DNA of 64,000 bases from Pelagerythrobacter sp041912895 (lineage in GTDB: Bacteria; Pseudomonadota; Alphaproteobacteria; Sphingomonadales; Sphingomonadaceae). The stretch lies in assembly GCF_041912895.1 (NCBI RefSeq), contig NZ_JAYSGI010000002.1, positions 248,001 to 312,000 on the forward strand. The letters are read 5' to 3'. Made by a program: the position numbers and the translations under genes. Numbering within the stretch: position 1 is the first letter of the stretch; every line of letters starts with the position of its first letter. The notes under the pieces were generated by a model. It searched no databases, had not been told where the DNA came from, and saw nothing but the letters and a program-made list of their open reading frames with translations. Below, one piece after another: positions 8,821-17,731 of the stretch.

Positions 8821-10005
8821 TTATTCGCCGTGATTGTAGCGGCGCATCATCGACAGCGGCAGCTTCTGACTGAACGGAACCCGCTCACCGTCCTCGGGGT
8901 AGCCGATGGCGAGGCACATGATCGCGCGTTCCCACGGCGCCAGGCCGAGCACCTCGGCCATCCGCTGTTCGGTATCGGCGAAATCGGGGAAGTTGACGCA
9001 GCAGCTGGACACGCCCTGCACCTCCAGCGCGTTGATCAGCGCCATCGCCGACAGGCACCCGTCGATATAGGGCACATGGCGGTCCCGCTCAAAGCGAAAC
9101 GCATCGAACTTGCCGATGATGACCATGAAGCAGGGAATCTGGTGCAGCCAGCCGGGAGTCCCCTTGGGCACCGCGCCGACTTTCTGCACCAGTTCGGGCG
9201 AATCGAAGAACTCGAACCGGAACGGCTGGCGGTTGCACGCGGTGGGCGACTGTGCGGCGATCTCCACCGCGCGGTCGATCACGCCGCGCGGCACGGGCCG
9301 CCCGTCGAACCAGCGGACCGAGCGGCGATGCGCTGCGAGACTCTCGATCTGCTCGATCGTGGGCAGGCTGGGCTCCAGCGCGCGCAGGAACGGCGCGCGA
9401 TCGGCGCTGGTCGGCACATGGTGATCTGCATCGGCGGCTTCGAAACGCGCGCGCGCTTCGGCCACCACGGGGTGATCGGCGACGCGGTCGAAATAGGTGT
9501 TGAGGATATCCTTCGCCCATTCGAGGCTCGTCCGCAAATCCTCGTCTCCCCGGCCGAGCTGGCCGAGGCAGGCGCGGTAGGCGGTCACCGTCTCGCCGAT
9601 CTTGCCGAGGCCGAAGATCGGCCGCGGCGGCTTCATGATCAGGCCCTTCTCGAGCCGGTGGACGTTGCGCCGCAGCATGTAGAGATTGCCGCGCCCGGCG
9701 AACACGTCGCGGATGTGCCGGCCGCGCGCAGCGAGCACCGCGCGGTGCTCGCGATCGAACTCGCGCGAGAACAGCGCGTAGTGCAGCCCGCTGAGCACGC
9801 CCGACCGGGCGATGGCGGAAAGCCAGGCGGCGACGAACAGGCTCCACCGCCGGCCCCAGGGGGAGGCTTCGAACCGCACGCGCCCACCGCGCAGCCGGTC
9901 GTAGGCGTTCTCCGGAAGGAGCGCGAACAGCATGCGCCGCATGCCCTTGCGCCGATAGGCCGTTCCGGTTTCCTCCACCGCGAGGAATTTGCGTTCCAGT
10001 TTCAT
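8821..10005 (-). CDS. Nitroreductase-family protein with long N-terminal extension
   Basis: A 394-residue protein whose residues about 224-375 form a nitroreductase (FMN) domain: HRRSVRWFDGRPV at 226-238 and SPTACNRQPFRF at 253-264 for flavin binding, then a C-terminal AIGYP strand. Residues 1-220 are an extension not found in ordinary nitroreductases, with YMLRRNVHRLEKGLI (109-123) as its most distinctive piece. Members of this longer type turn up in polysaccharide clusters, and their reaction is not known to me. It is placed between acyltransferase and sulfatase-fold genes on the same strand. A redox step on a sugar nucleotide or lipid-linked glycan is possible. Confidence 0.75.
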   Translation of the reverse strand: MKLERKFLAVEETGTAYRRKGMRRMLFALLPENAYDRLRGGRVRFEASPWGRRWSLFVAAWLSAIARSGVLSGLHYALFSREFDREHRAVLAARGRHIRDVFAGRGNLYMLRRNVHRLEKGLIMKPPRPIFGLGKIGETVTAYRACLGQLGRGDEDLRTSLEWAKDILNTYFDRVADHPVVAEARARFEAADADHHVPTSADRAPFLRALEPSLPTIEQIESLAAHRRSVRWFDGRPVPRGVIDRAVEIAAQSPTACNRQPFRFEFFDSPELVQKVGAVPKGTPGWLHQIPCFMVIIGKFDAFRFERDRHVPYIDGCLSAMALINALEVQGVSSCCVNFPDFADTEQRMAEVLGLAPWERAIMCLAIGYPEDGERVPFSQKLPLSMMRRYNHGE

Positions 10006-10128
10006 TGGAAAGTCCCTGCGCCATCGGCGAAAGTGCCGCGCGATCGTGTCGCAGGGCGCATAGAAGAACCGGGTCCGCGGAGCAACGGCGAAGCGGAAGG
10101 GCGCTCTTGCGTCGCTGTATCCCGACGG

Positions 10129-11949
10129 TCAGCGATCGCCGATGAACGCCTTGATCCGCGCCATCGCTCGGCGTGCATCCTCGCCTTCCAATTCGCGCGG
10201 GTCGAGCTCCAGCGGATCGCGCGTCAGGTCGTAGGCGAGCGGCATGCCGTCCCGGTAGTCGAAGATCACCTTTCGCCCGCCGCCGCGATAGCCGATCGCG
10301 TTGCCGCCGCCCTTGCTTGTAAACCACACCGGCCGGCGGCTGTCCGCCCGCAACAGGCTGCGGCCCTGCACCGCGCGCTGCTGGGGGAAGCCCGCCGCGT
10401 CGAGCAGCGTAGGCCCGATGTCGACGAGCGAGGCGATCGGCATCGGCTCCTCGCCCCGGTTGCCCGGAACCGGCCCGACGATCAGCGGAACGCGCACCTG
10501 TTCGTCGTAGATCGAGGTGCCGTGGATCCAGTCGCCATGTTCGCCGAACGCCTCGCCGTGATCGGATACGAACATGATCAGCGTATCGTCGAGCCGGCCT
10601 TGCGCCGCGAGCCGTTCGAGCAACACGCCGAACACGCGATCGACTTCGCGCAGCGCGTTGTCGTGCCGCTCGCGCGGAGCGCCGACCGAGGGATTCCGGG
10701 GATTGTCGGGCGCGAAATAAGGGTAGTGCGTTCCGTTGAGCCAGACCCAGCCGAACCATGGTTCATCGCCTTGTCCGATCCAGCGCGCCGCCGCGTCGAT
10801 CAGGCAATCGTCACCCGGATGATCGTATAGCCGCCTGCGCCATTCATGGCTGTCGGGGCAGGCGAGGTTGGCGTTGTCGTATTGCACGTCGAACGGATGG
10901 TTGCGCAGGAAATCGGCGATCCCGTAGTTCTGCAGCGATCCGCTCATGAACAGGCCGGTGCGATAGCCGGCGTCGCGCAGCGTGTCCGAAAACGTCTGGT
11001 GGCCTGCGGGGATGAAGGCCGGGTTCGCAGCAAAGCTATCGACGTCGAGATAGCTCGAGACATGCAGCGCGAGAAACGCCTTGGCCGAGGTCGGCACCGG
11101 CGTATAGGCGCGCGCGATATATTGGCCTTCGGCCGCGAACGCCGCGAGGTGGGGTATCTCGCCCGCGCGCGCCATGCGCTCGAACGTCGCGGCCGAAATC
11201 GAATCGGCGACCACGAGCAGGAGCGATGGCCGTTCGCCGTCGAGCGGCCGGGCGGCAAAGGAACGGCGCGCCCATTCGCGCTCGCCGGTCCAGTCAGGCG
11301 CGGCGTGGATGCGCCAGCGGGCGACCGCATCGCCGACTTGCGCCATCAGCGGATCGCTGCGCACCTTCTGCGTCACGAAATTCGCCGGCGGGGAGGGCGA
11401 CAGCCGCCCCGCGCCCCACGCCAGCGCCGCGAAGGCCCCGAGCAGCGCGAGCAGCATCGGCGGCGCCCAAACCAGTTTCAGCCATCGCGCCGCGAGAAAT
11501 GCCGCGACACCCGTAACGGCGATCGCGGTTAACGCGAGCATCAGCTTGCCGGTCAATGCCGCCGACAGATAGCGCTCCAGCGCAACGGCGTTGTCGGCGT
11601 GCGCGTAACTCAGCCAGAACAGCGAGAAGCTCCGCCCGAACTTCACCGCGAAGGCCACGTTGACGAGCAGCAGCAGCGCATACCCTGCCGCGAGCGGACC
11701 GAGCAGCCACATCCCGCCCCCACGACGCGGCGTGAGCCAGCCGAGCACGACCAGCAGCGCGAGAACGGCAACGCCCTGCAGCGAACCCGCGAGCGCCTCG
11801 AGCGGGACATTGTCGAGCGGAACGAGGGGGCTGTTGTCGCGCCAGGCGATCGCGGCTTTCGACAGAACGAGCACGGTGGCCAGCGCGGCGACCGTGGCGG
11901 TCAACCGCAAATCCCTGCGGCGGGCGGGCGTCGCAACGCCTTCGGCCAT
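10129..11949 (-). CDS. Membrane-anchored alkaline-phosphatase-superfamily (sulfatase-fold) protein
   Basis: A 606-residue protein: about five N-terminal transmembrane helices (residues 15-185), then a periplasmic sulfatase-fold domain. Metal ligands are visible as Asp249 (VVADS) and VSDHGEAFGEHG near 461-472. The nucleophile region reads YTPVPTSAKAF (282-292); there is no Cys/Ser-x-Pro-x-Arg formylglycine motif, and Thr287-Ser288 resembles the TS nucleophile pair of LtaS-type phosphotransferases. It may therefore move a phospho-group such as phosphoglycerol or phosphoethanolamine rather than remove sulfate. Start chosen at 11949 for its AGGGGGA site; an upstream GTG/ATG at 11997 is less likely. 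Confidence 0.75.
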   Translation of the reverse strand: MAEGVATPARRRDLRLTATVAALATVLVLSKAAIAWRDNSPLVPLDNVPLEALAGSLQGVAVLALLVVLGWLTPRRGGGMWLLGPLAAGYALLLLVNVAFAVKFGRSFSLFWLSYAHADNAVALERYLSAALTGKLMLALTAIAVTGVAAFLAARWLKLVWAPPMLLALLGAFAALAWGAGRLSPSPPANFVTQKVRSDPLMAQVGDAVARWRIHAAPDWTGEREWARRSFAARPLDGERPSLLLVVADSISAATFERMARAGEIPHLAAFAAEGQYIARAYTPVPTSAKAFLALHVSSYLDVDSFAANPAFIPAGHQTFSDTLRDAGYRTGLFMSGSLQNYGIADFLRNHPFDVQYDNANLACPDSHEWRRRLYDHPGDDCLIDAAARWIGQGDEPWFGWVWLNGTHYPYFAPDNPRNPSVGAPRERHDNALREVDRVFGVLLERLAAQGRLDDTLIMFVSDHGEAFGEHGDWIHGTSIYDEQVRVPLIVGPVPGNRGEEPMPIASLVDIGPTLLDAAGFPQQRAVQGRSLLRADSRRPVWFTSKGGGNAIGYRGGGRKVIFDYRDGMPLAYDLTRDPLELDPRELEGEDARRAMARIKAFIGDR

Positions 11950-12078
11950 GCCTGTTCCCCCTGCCCTCCCGAACGATGCGGCGCGCCCGGGCTTCACGCT
12001 TGACCCTTACCGAGCGCTGCCGGTAACGCAACCGCCCGGCCGACCACCGCGCACACCGCCAACGGACCCGCACACTTC

Positions 12079-13170
12079 ATGAAATTCAGCATCTGCATCC
12101 CGAACTACAACTACGCGCGCTATATCGGCGAGACGATCGAGAGCGTGCGCAGGCAACAGGCCGAGATCGAGATCCTGGTGTCGGACAACTGCAGCACCGA
12201 CGACAGCGTGGCGGTGGTCGAGGCCTTCGATGATCCGCGGATCAAACTGCACGTCAACCGCGGCAATGTCGGCTTCGCGGGAAATCTCGACCGGGCGTGT
12301 CAGGACGCGACGGGCGACCGCATGCTGCTGCTATCGTCCGACGATCTGGCCCGGCCCGATGCCTTCGGCACGTATGCCGCGCTGGCCGAAGCGCTGGGCC
12401 CGGCGGCGGATCGCGCGATATTTTCCTCGGGTTATGAGGTCATCGATGGCGATGGGATCAAGACGGGCGAAGCGGGTCTCGACCGTCGCCTGTGGCCCGA
12501 GGCGGAGCGCGACGAGGCGCTGAGCGCGGCGGTCGGCGCGCCGGTCTATCGCCACGATGCCGCGCGCCTGCTGCAGCGCTCGCTCGAACTGGTCCGCACG
12601 CCGTTCTCGTTCGCTTCGACCTGCTATCCGCGCGGCCTCTACGAACAGCTCGAGGGCTATGGCGGGGGATACATGTTCAACCCCGACAAGATGTTCGCGT
12701 GGAAGCTTATGTCCGCCGCCGATCAGGCGTTCTTCGTCGACCGGCCGCTGTTCGCCTATCGCGTCCATGCGAACAACCAGGCCGCGCTGCAACGGGAGGC
12801 GGGGGCGCTCAAGCACCTGATGGACCAGTATCGCGCGACGTTCGACACCGCGCCCGAAGTGCTCGAACGCGCGGGTTTCAGCCGGGAGGACATGGCGCGC
12901 GCCTTCGTCGAGCAGGATATCGGGCTGCGCGGCCTGAAGATGGTCGCCGAAGGGGAGCGGACGCTGGCGCGCCGCGGCGTCGACTTCGGCAAGGCCGCCT
13001 ATCCGGCCGTGGCGGGGCACTGCGGCAAGGTTCGGATTCTGCGGGCACTGCTGGCGCTCGGCCCACTGGGAACAATGGTCGCCCGGCCTTTCTATCGGCG
13101 GGCGATGGCCTCCTACGAAGCGCAAGGCGCCGCGAACGACACGCCGGGGACGGCGGCGGGCGCGCCATGA
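12079..13170 (+). CDS. Family 2 glycosyltransferase
   Basis: A 363-residue GT-A fold enzyme. The N-terminus FSICIPNYNYARYI and VSDNCSTDD (34-42) form the nucleotide-sugar-binding part, and LLLSSDDL (82-89) is the acidic metal-binding motif of GT2 enzymes. There are no membrane segments, so it acts on lipid-linked intermediates at the cytoplasmic face. It is divergent from the sulfatase-fold gene across a 129-bp gap that probably contains both promoters, and it overlaps the following GT4 gene by ATGA. Sugar donor and acceptor cannot be read from sequence. Confidence 0.88.
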   Translation: MKFSICIPNYNYARYIGETIESVRRQQAEIEILVSDNCSTDDSVAVVEAFDDPRIKLHVNRGNVGFAGNLDRACQDATGDRMLLLSSDDLARPDAFGTYAALAEALGPAADRAIFSSGYEVIDGDGIKTGEAGLDRRLWPEAERDEALSAAVGAPVYRHDAARLLQRSLELVRTPFSFASTCYPRGLYEQLEGYGGGYMFNPDKMFAWKLMSAADQAFFVDRPLFAYRVHANNQAALQREAGALKHLMDQYRATFDTAPEVLERAGFSREDMARAFVEQDIGLRGLKMVAEGERTLARRGVDFGKAAYPAVAGHCGKVRILRALLALGPLGTMVARPFYRRAMASYEAQGAANDTPGTAAGAP

Positions 13171-14285
13171 CCGTCCCGATCGCCTTGGCGATCCCCGAAC
13201 TCGATGCAGGCGGGCCCGATCGCGTGATGTACGAGTTGCTGACGGGGCTCGACCGCAACCGCTTCGCTCCGGTTTTGATAACCTCGACACGCGGAGGGCG
13301 CTATTTCGACGCCCTGCCGCGCGACGTGCGCATCATCGCGATCGATGGCGGGCGTTACCCGGCTCGCGCATTCGCACGGGAGATCGACCGGATTGCGCCC
13401 GCACTCGTCTTCACCACATTGCGAATGAACGTTACCGCCCTGGCGGCGCGCATCATCCAGCGGCGCAAGCAGCCGGTCATAATTCGCCAAGCCAACGCGA
13501 TCTCTGCGGATTTCGCGATCCTAAACCGCACCTCGCTGATCAAGCATCGCCTCGCGCAACTGGTCATCCGCCTGCTCATGCGCCGCGCCGACGCGGTGGT
13601 CGCGCAGTCGGACGACATGGCGCGCGAATTGCGCAGCGAGTTGCGGCCGGGGCAGGAAATCGCGGTCATCGGCAACCCGGTCTCGCTCGACGAGATTCAG
13701 CAGGCCCTGACCCGGCAGCAAGCCGCGAGCCCGCTTGCCGAGCGCCGCCGCCCTGCGGTCGTCACGGTCGGCCGCCTCGCCCCGCAGAAGGGGTTCGATC
13801 TCTTCCTTCCGGCATTCGCCGCGTTTCGCGCCCGGTATCCGCAGGCGACACTGACGATCTTCGGCGAAGGGCCCGAGCGTGCGGCGCTCGAACGCCAAGC
13901 GGAGGCGCTCGGCCTCGCGGACTGCGTCTCCATGCCCGGACGCAGCGAGGCCGTGCTGGCGGAGATCGCACGCGCCGATCTGTTCGTGTCCTCTTCGCGC
14001 TATGAGGGGTTCAGCAACGCCATGCTCGAGGCGATGGCGCTCGGCGTGCCGGTCGTGGCGACCGACTGCCCCGGCGCGACGCGCGATCTGGTGGTGGACG
14101 GTGAAACCGGATTCCTCGCCGCCACGATCGATTCCGAGGCGATCGGCGCGACCATGGAGCGCGCGATGGCAAGCGACCCGGCTGCCGTGGGCAGGCGCGG
14201 GCGCGACCATGTCGCGCGCAATTTCGAGAAGTCCGCGATCGTGCGCAAATACGAGGACCTGTTCCTGCGCTTCGCCCGCCGCTGA
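13167..14285 (+). CDS. Family 4 glycosyltransferase
   Basis: A 372-residue GT-B fold enzyme. The N-terminal LDAGGPDRVMYELLTGL is the acceptor-side glycine motif. The C-terminal half has VTVGRLAPQKGFDLFL, FGEGPER and the donor-binding SSSRYEGFSNAMLEAMA with the conserved E-x7-E. It is translated through an ATGA overlap with the GT2 gene, so the two probably add consecutive sugars. It converges on the minus-strand nucleotidyltransferase, with only 4 nt between stop codons and no visible terminator. Confidence 0.9.
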   Translation: MTVPIALAIPELDAGGPDRVMYELLTGLDRNRFAPVLITSTRGGRYFDALPRDVRIIAIDGGRYPARAFAREIDRIAPALVFTTLRMNVTALAARIIQRRKQPVIIRQANAISADFAILNRTSLIKHRLAQLVIRLLMRRADAVVAQSDDMARELRSELRPGQEIAVIGNPVSLDEIQQALTRQQAASPLAERRRPAVVTVGRLAPQKGFDLFLPAFAAFRARYPQATLTIFGEGPERAALERQAEALGLADCVSMPGRSEAVLAEIARADLFVSSSRYEGFSNAMLEAMALGVPVVATDCPGATRDLVVDGETGFLAATIDSEAIGATMERAMASDPAAVGRRGRDHVARNFEKSAIVRKYEDLFLRFARR

Positions 14286-14289
14286 ACAA

Positions 14290-15036
14290 TCAGGCGGGCG
14301 CAATGCCCGGGGCGTAAGGCGCGGGTCGCTCGAGCAATTCCTCGTACTCCGCGGGCACCCCGCAGAAGGTGATGTCCGCGCGCTCGACCAGCCCGAAGCC
14401 GATCGCTTCGCCGGCCGATATCAGGTGGTTGTAGATCGGCGCGACGTAGAGCTCGGGGGCATTGGGGCTCTTGCGTTCGGCCGCGAGCGCGGCGCGGAAC
14501 AGGTCCGCCGTGGCGAACTGGTAGAGCCCGGTGCAGCACAGATCGCTGATCGGCTGCTTTTCGGTGGTCCGGCGGACCAGGCCGGGCTCCGCGGCGGGCT
14601 CGACGAACGACCAGTTGTCGCCCTCCCCCCGGAACACCTCGAGCCATCCGGCAACGTCCTGCCGCAGCCCGGAAACCGCGATGTCGGGATTGCGGAAGGT
14701 GTCGATGTTGAACACCGTTATGGGCTCCGCCGCGCCGGCGGATGCGAGATCGAGGCCCAGTTCGACCGTCTCGGCCTGCCCTGCGGTTTCGCGCTCGAGC
14801 GCGACGAGCGTGGCGTCCGCGATCCCGAGCGATCGCGCCCGCGCTTCGATGAAGTCCCGCACCCCCCCGGTTTCGCGGTAGATGAACACGAAGCGCTCGC
14901 TCGCGAAGCGCGGGCGGAAGCTCGCCGCCGCGTAGTCGAACACGAAATGATCCCATAGCGGGAGCATGAATTTCGGCGTCTCGTATCCCGCCTTGAGGAA
15001 CCGGCTGCTCAGCCCCGCCATCGGAAACACGATCAT
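14290..15036 (-). CDS. Sugar nucleotidyltransferase-like protein of capsule type
   Basis: A 248-residue single-domain GT-A/nucleotidyltransferase protein. The N-terminal signature is well kept: VFPMAGLSSRFLKAGYETPK, residues 3-22, with Arg12 and the PK lysine at 22; FNID follows later as a metal-binding motif. It therefore looks catalytically competent, unlike the nucleotidyltransferase part of the fusion at 2395-3978. Its ATG overlaps the TGA of the upstream HAD-like gene (TGATG context), implying coupling. It may activate a phosphorylated sugar or polyol with NTP for glycan modification. Upstream in-frame Arg-rich sequence is a shadow. Confidence 0.78.
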   Translation of the reverse strand: MIVFPMAGLSSRFLKAGYETPKFMLPLWDHFVFDYAAASFRPRFASERFVFIYRETGGVRDFIEARARSLGIADATLVALERETAGQAETVELGLDLASAGAAEPITVFNIDTFRNPDIAVSGLRQDVAGWLEVFRGEGDNWSFVEPAAEPGLVRRTTEKQPISDLCCTGLYQFATADLFRAALAAERKSPNAPELYVAPIYNHLISAGEAIGFGLVERADITFCGVPAEYEELLERPAPYAPGIAPA

Positions 15037-15380
15037 CGCACGACTTCCTCTTGCGCGAGCAGGGCGGCGAGCGCTTCCGGTTCGTGCTCGACGAATTCGC
15101 TCGTCGTCACCACCTTGTCGTCGATCACGAGATCGTGAGCCGAGATGTGGACGCCCCGGGGCGAATAGGCGTCGCAAACCAGCCCGCGCGCTTCCAGCGA
15201 AGATACAGCGCGCGCCAGACCCGCTGGCCAGTGGTCCTCTTCCCCCGGTTCGCCACCCGCGAGGACGACGGAAAATCCGCGCGTCCGATAGCGTTCGACA
15301 GCGGCCATCAGCGGCGCGTGATCGCCGTCGCCTTCCGCCCATGCGAGAGCATCCCCGAGATCGAGCACGATCTTCTTCAT
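15033..15380 (-). CDS. HAD-like capsule protein with degraded catalytic motif
   Basis: A 115-residue relative of the HAD protein at 2012-2398. It keeps the fold layout: IVLDLGDAL at 4-12 for motif I, YRTRGFSVVLAG for motif II, and HDLVIDDKVVTTSEF at 82-96, equivalent to the GFYVHDRSMRPSQF tail of the other copy. In motif I the second catalytic Asp is Gly9 (DLG, not DxD), and the motif III lysine is not visible. It may have lost phosphatase activity and serve as a partner of the neighbouring nucleotidyltransferase. It overlaps the polymerase gene upstream by ATGA and the nucleotidyltransferase downstream. Confidence 0.62.
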   Translation of the reverse strand: MKKIVLDLGDALAWAEGDGDHAPLMAAVERYRTRGFSVVLAGGEPGEEDHWPAGLARAVSSLEARGLVCDAYSPRGVHISAHDLVIDDKVVTTSEFVEHEPEALAALLAQEEVVR

Positions 15381-16558
15381 GCCGAAGCCCGCGAGGGCGC
15401 AGCACCCGCACCCGGCGGCGGCATTGCGGATTGCGGCCGCGCCTGACGCTTCGGCACGCTGCGGGGCTTCGGCACGAGCGAGAGGGCGAACAGAATCCAG
15501 AAAATCGTGAACCGCGAGCCGTTGTGCGTTATGCCGTACATCATCGCCGGGCCGGCGATGCACACCAGCCCCACAAACCCGTGCATCCGCCAGAGCAGCC
15601 TGAACCACACGATCACCACCGCCAGCAGCAGCCCGAAGCCCACGAGACCGTAGTTGCTGAGGATCGAGAAGAAGGTCGAATGCACCTCGTGCCCGACCAT
15701 GCGGATCACGTTTTCCGACCCGAGCCCGAGGAATATCTGCATTATCCCCCCGTCGAGGAACGCGAAATACCCACGGCTCGCCAGGCTGCTGTCGCCTTCA
15801 TTGAGCATGCCGTCCAGCCGCTGGATGAACAGGTACTGGTCGAGATAGCCCGCCAGATAGGCATACAGCAACAGCCCGACGGCGCCGACCACGCCCAATG
15901 TCCACGCGGCCAAATAATTGCGCGACATGCGCGGCTTGGAGGCGAAGAAGATGACCACGAACGTCGCGACCATGGCGGCTTTCGAGAGCGAGGCGATCGC
16001 GAGAAACAAGGCCGCGCCGTAGAAGGCTATCGTTACCCGGTTTCCATACGCGCCGCGCTCTCGCAGGAGATAGGTCAGCGACAGCAGGCAGACTGCGAAA
16101 TAACCAAGCTGGTTGGGATTGTTGAACGATCCGGTCGAGCGCGACGTACCGCCGACATCCTGCAATTCTACGCCATTGAGCGCGACCGTGCCGATCGCAA
16201 TCACCGCGGCGATCATCAGCCCGAAGGCGATCGGCCGGTCGCCGTATCGCGAGCAATAGGCGAACACGGCAAAGGGGACGATGAAGTTGTAGATCAGGAA
16301 CACCGCGCTCATCAGGTTCTGCGGGTCCGCTCCTGCAGCCAGGTATATCAGTTCGACCAGCGTTCCGTGAATTGCCAGCAGCAGCAGCAGGAAGCTCCAG
16401 CGATCGAGTGCGATGCGCGTGGTGAGCCAGACCGCCCCGGCAAACAGCGCGAGGGCGATGTGGGTGGGCTGGGCAGCGCCCGAACCGAACAGGTAGACCG
16501 GCAGCAGCGCGACGCCGAGAAACAACAGAAAGGCTTGGATGGATCCTGGCTTGCTCAT
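15377..16558 (-). CDS. O-antigen polymerase (Wzy-like) membrane protein
   Basis: A 393-residue polytopic protein with roughly ten or more transmembrane segments. FNNPNQLGYFAVCLLSLTYL is the recurring NPNxLG element of Wzy/Wzy_C proteins, and a large periplasmic loop near GLGSENVIRMVGHEVHSTFF carries the glycine and His-rich piece seen in these polymerases. It lacks close similarity to the ligase-type protein at 375-1760. Start MSKPG at 16558 is preferred over a 19-residue Pro/Arg/Ala extension. Probably the repeat-unit polymerase of this island. It is fourth in the minus-strand operon that starts at pglF. Confidence 0.8.
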   Translation of the reverse strand: MSKPGSIQAFLLFLGVALLPVYLFGSGAAQPTHIALALFAGAVWLTTRIALDRWSFLLLLLAIHGTLVELIYLAAGADPQNLMSAVFLIYNFIVPFAVFAYCSRYGDRPIAFGLMIAAVIAIGTVALNGVELQDVGGTSRSTGSFNNPNQLGYFAVCLLSLTYLLRERGAYGNRVTIAFYGAALFLAIASLSKAAMVATFVVIFFASKPRMSRNYLAAWTLGVVGAVGLLLYAYLAGYLDQYLFIQRLDGMLNEGDSSLASRGYFAFLDGGIMQIFLGLGSENVIRMVGHEVHSTFFSILSNYGLVGFGLLLAVVIVWFRLLWRMHGFVGLVCIAGPAMMYGITHNGSRFTIFWILFALSLVPKPRSVPKRQARPQSAMPPPGAGAAPSRASA

Positions 16559-16624
16559 GCGCTCGACCTCGGCGGCGGGTGCCGCCCTCCTAGAGTCCGG
16601 CCCGATCGGTGGCAATGGCCGCGA

Positions 16625-17731
16625 TCAGATGCCGAGCAGCCGCACCAGCGACGTGTTGACCTGTTCGACGGCGTATTTCTCGCGCGCGATGCGCACGCTT
16701 TCGGCGCCCATTGCCTGGCGCAACGCTCGGCTGCTCCCGAGTTCTTCCATCGCGGATGCAAGCGCTTCGGCATCGCCGACCGGGACCAGACGACCATTCA
16801 CGCCGCCGGTCACGGTTTCGCGGCAACCGGGGGCATCGGTGGTCACGATCGGGCGGCCCATGGCCATCGCCTCGAGCACGCTGCGCGGCGTGCCCTCGCG
16901 ATAGGAGGGGAGGACGAAGACGCTGGCTTCACGGATCGCGGGACGCACGTCGTCCTGCCGGCCGAGGAATTCCACCCCCGATGCCTCGATCGCGGTCAGC
17001 TCGGCCGCCGGAATGCCGTCGGGGCCTTCGTCGGGAAATCCAACCAACTGGAAGCGCCACTCGGGATGGCGCGCGAGCAAACTGGCGGCGGCCTGCGCAT
17101 ATTCGCGCACGCCCTTTGCGCCGAGAAAACGGCCGATCAGCAGGAACACCGCATCGGAAGGCAGGGGTGCCGGGGCGTAGTGTGCGAGATCGACGCCGGA
17201 GCCGTTGACGATGCCGGCTTTGGCGGGATCGGCGAGGCAGCCCGCAGCCGCGAAATCGGCCAGATCATCGGGGTTCTGGAAGATCACGCGGGCATTTGCG
17301 TTCGTCGCCAGCCGATAGAGCCGCCGCGACAGGCCCGACAGCAACCTCCCGGCGGCGCCTGCGGGCTCCGCGAAGGCATAACCGAGGCCGGTGACCATCG
17401 AGGCGCTGCGGATCGAGAGCGAGCGCGCCGCGAGCGAGCCCCAGATGTTGGGCTTGATCGTATAGCCGAGCACGAAGTCGGGCGCGATGCGGCGCATCAG
17501 CCGGCGCAGCGCGAGGAAATAGCCGATATCGCCCGCGACGCTCGTCCCCGTGCGGCTGAGCGGCACCTCGTGCACCGTCGCGCCGTATCGCTCGAGTTCC
17601 GCGCGAACGTCACCGGCGATGTCGGGCGCGGAGACGTGCACCTCGTCGCCCCGATCGCACAGCATGCGGATCAGGGGGCCGCGAAACCCGATCAGCGACG
17701 GCGCGTAGGAGCCGTTGAGAAGTATCCTCAC
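16625..17731 (-). CDS. Family 4 glycosyltransferase, PglA/WbnH-like
   Basis: A 368-residue GT-B enzyme beginning VRILLNGSYAPSLIGFRGPL, with GYTIKPNIWGSLAA and VTGLGYAFAEP, motifs of the PglA-type branch that adds HexNAc to undecaprenyl-PP-linked bacillosamine or related sugars. The donor site LPSYREGTPRSVLEAMAMG is intact. The GTG start overlaps the acetyltransferase stop (GTGA). Position directly after pglC- and pglD-like genes fits the second glycosyl transfer of the repeat unit. The assignment to PglA rather than another GT4 branch is by recalled motif only. Confidence 0.85.
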   Translation of the reverse strand: MRILLNGSYAPSLIGFRGPLIRMLCDRGDEVHVSAPDIAGDVRAELERYGATVHEVPLSRTGTSVAGDIGYFLALRRLMRRIAPDFVLGYTIKPNIWGSLAARSLSIRSASMVTGLGYAFAEPAGAAGRLLSGLSRRLYRLATNANARVIFQNPDDLADFAAAGCLADPAKAGIVNGSGVDLAHYAPAPLPSDAVFLLIGRFLGAKGVREYAQAAASLLARHPEWRFQLVGFPDEGPDGIPAAELTAIEASGVEFLGRQDDVRPAIREASVFVLPSYREGTPRSVLEAMAMGRPIVTTDAPGCRETVTGGVNGRLVPVGDAEALASAMEELGSSRALRQAMGAESVRIAREKYAVEQVNTSLVRLLGI

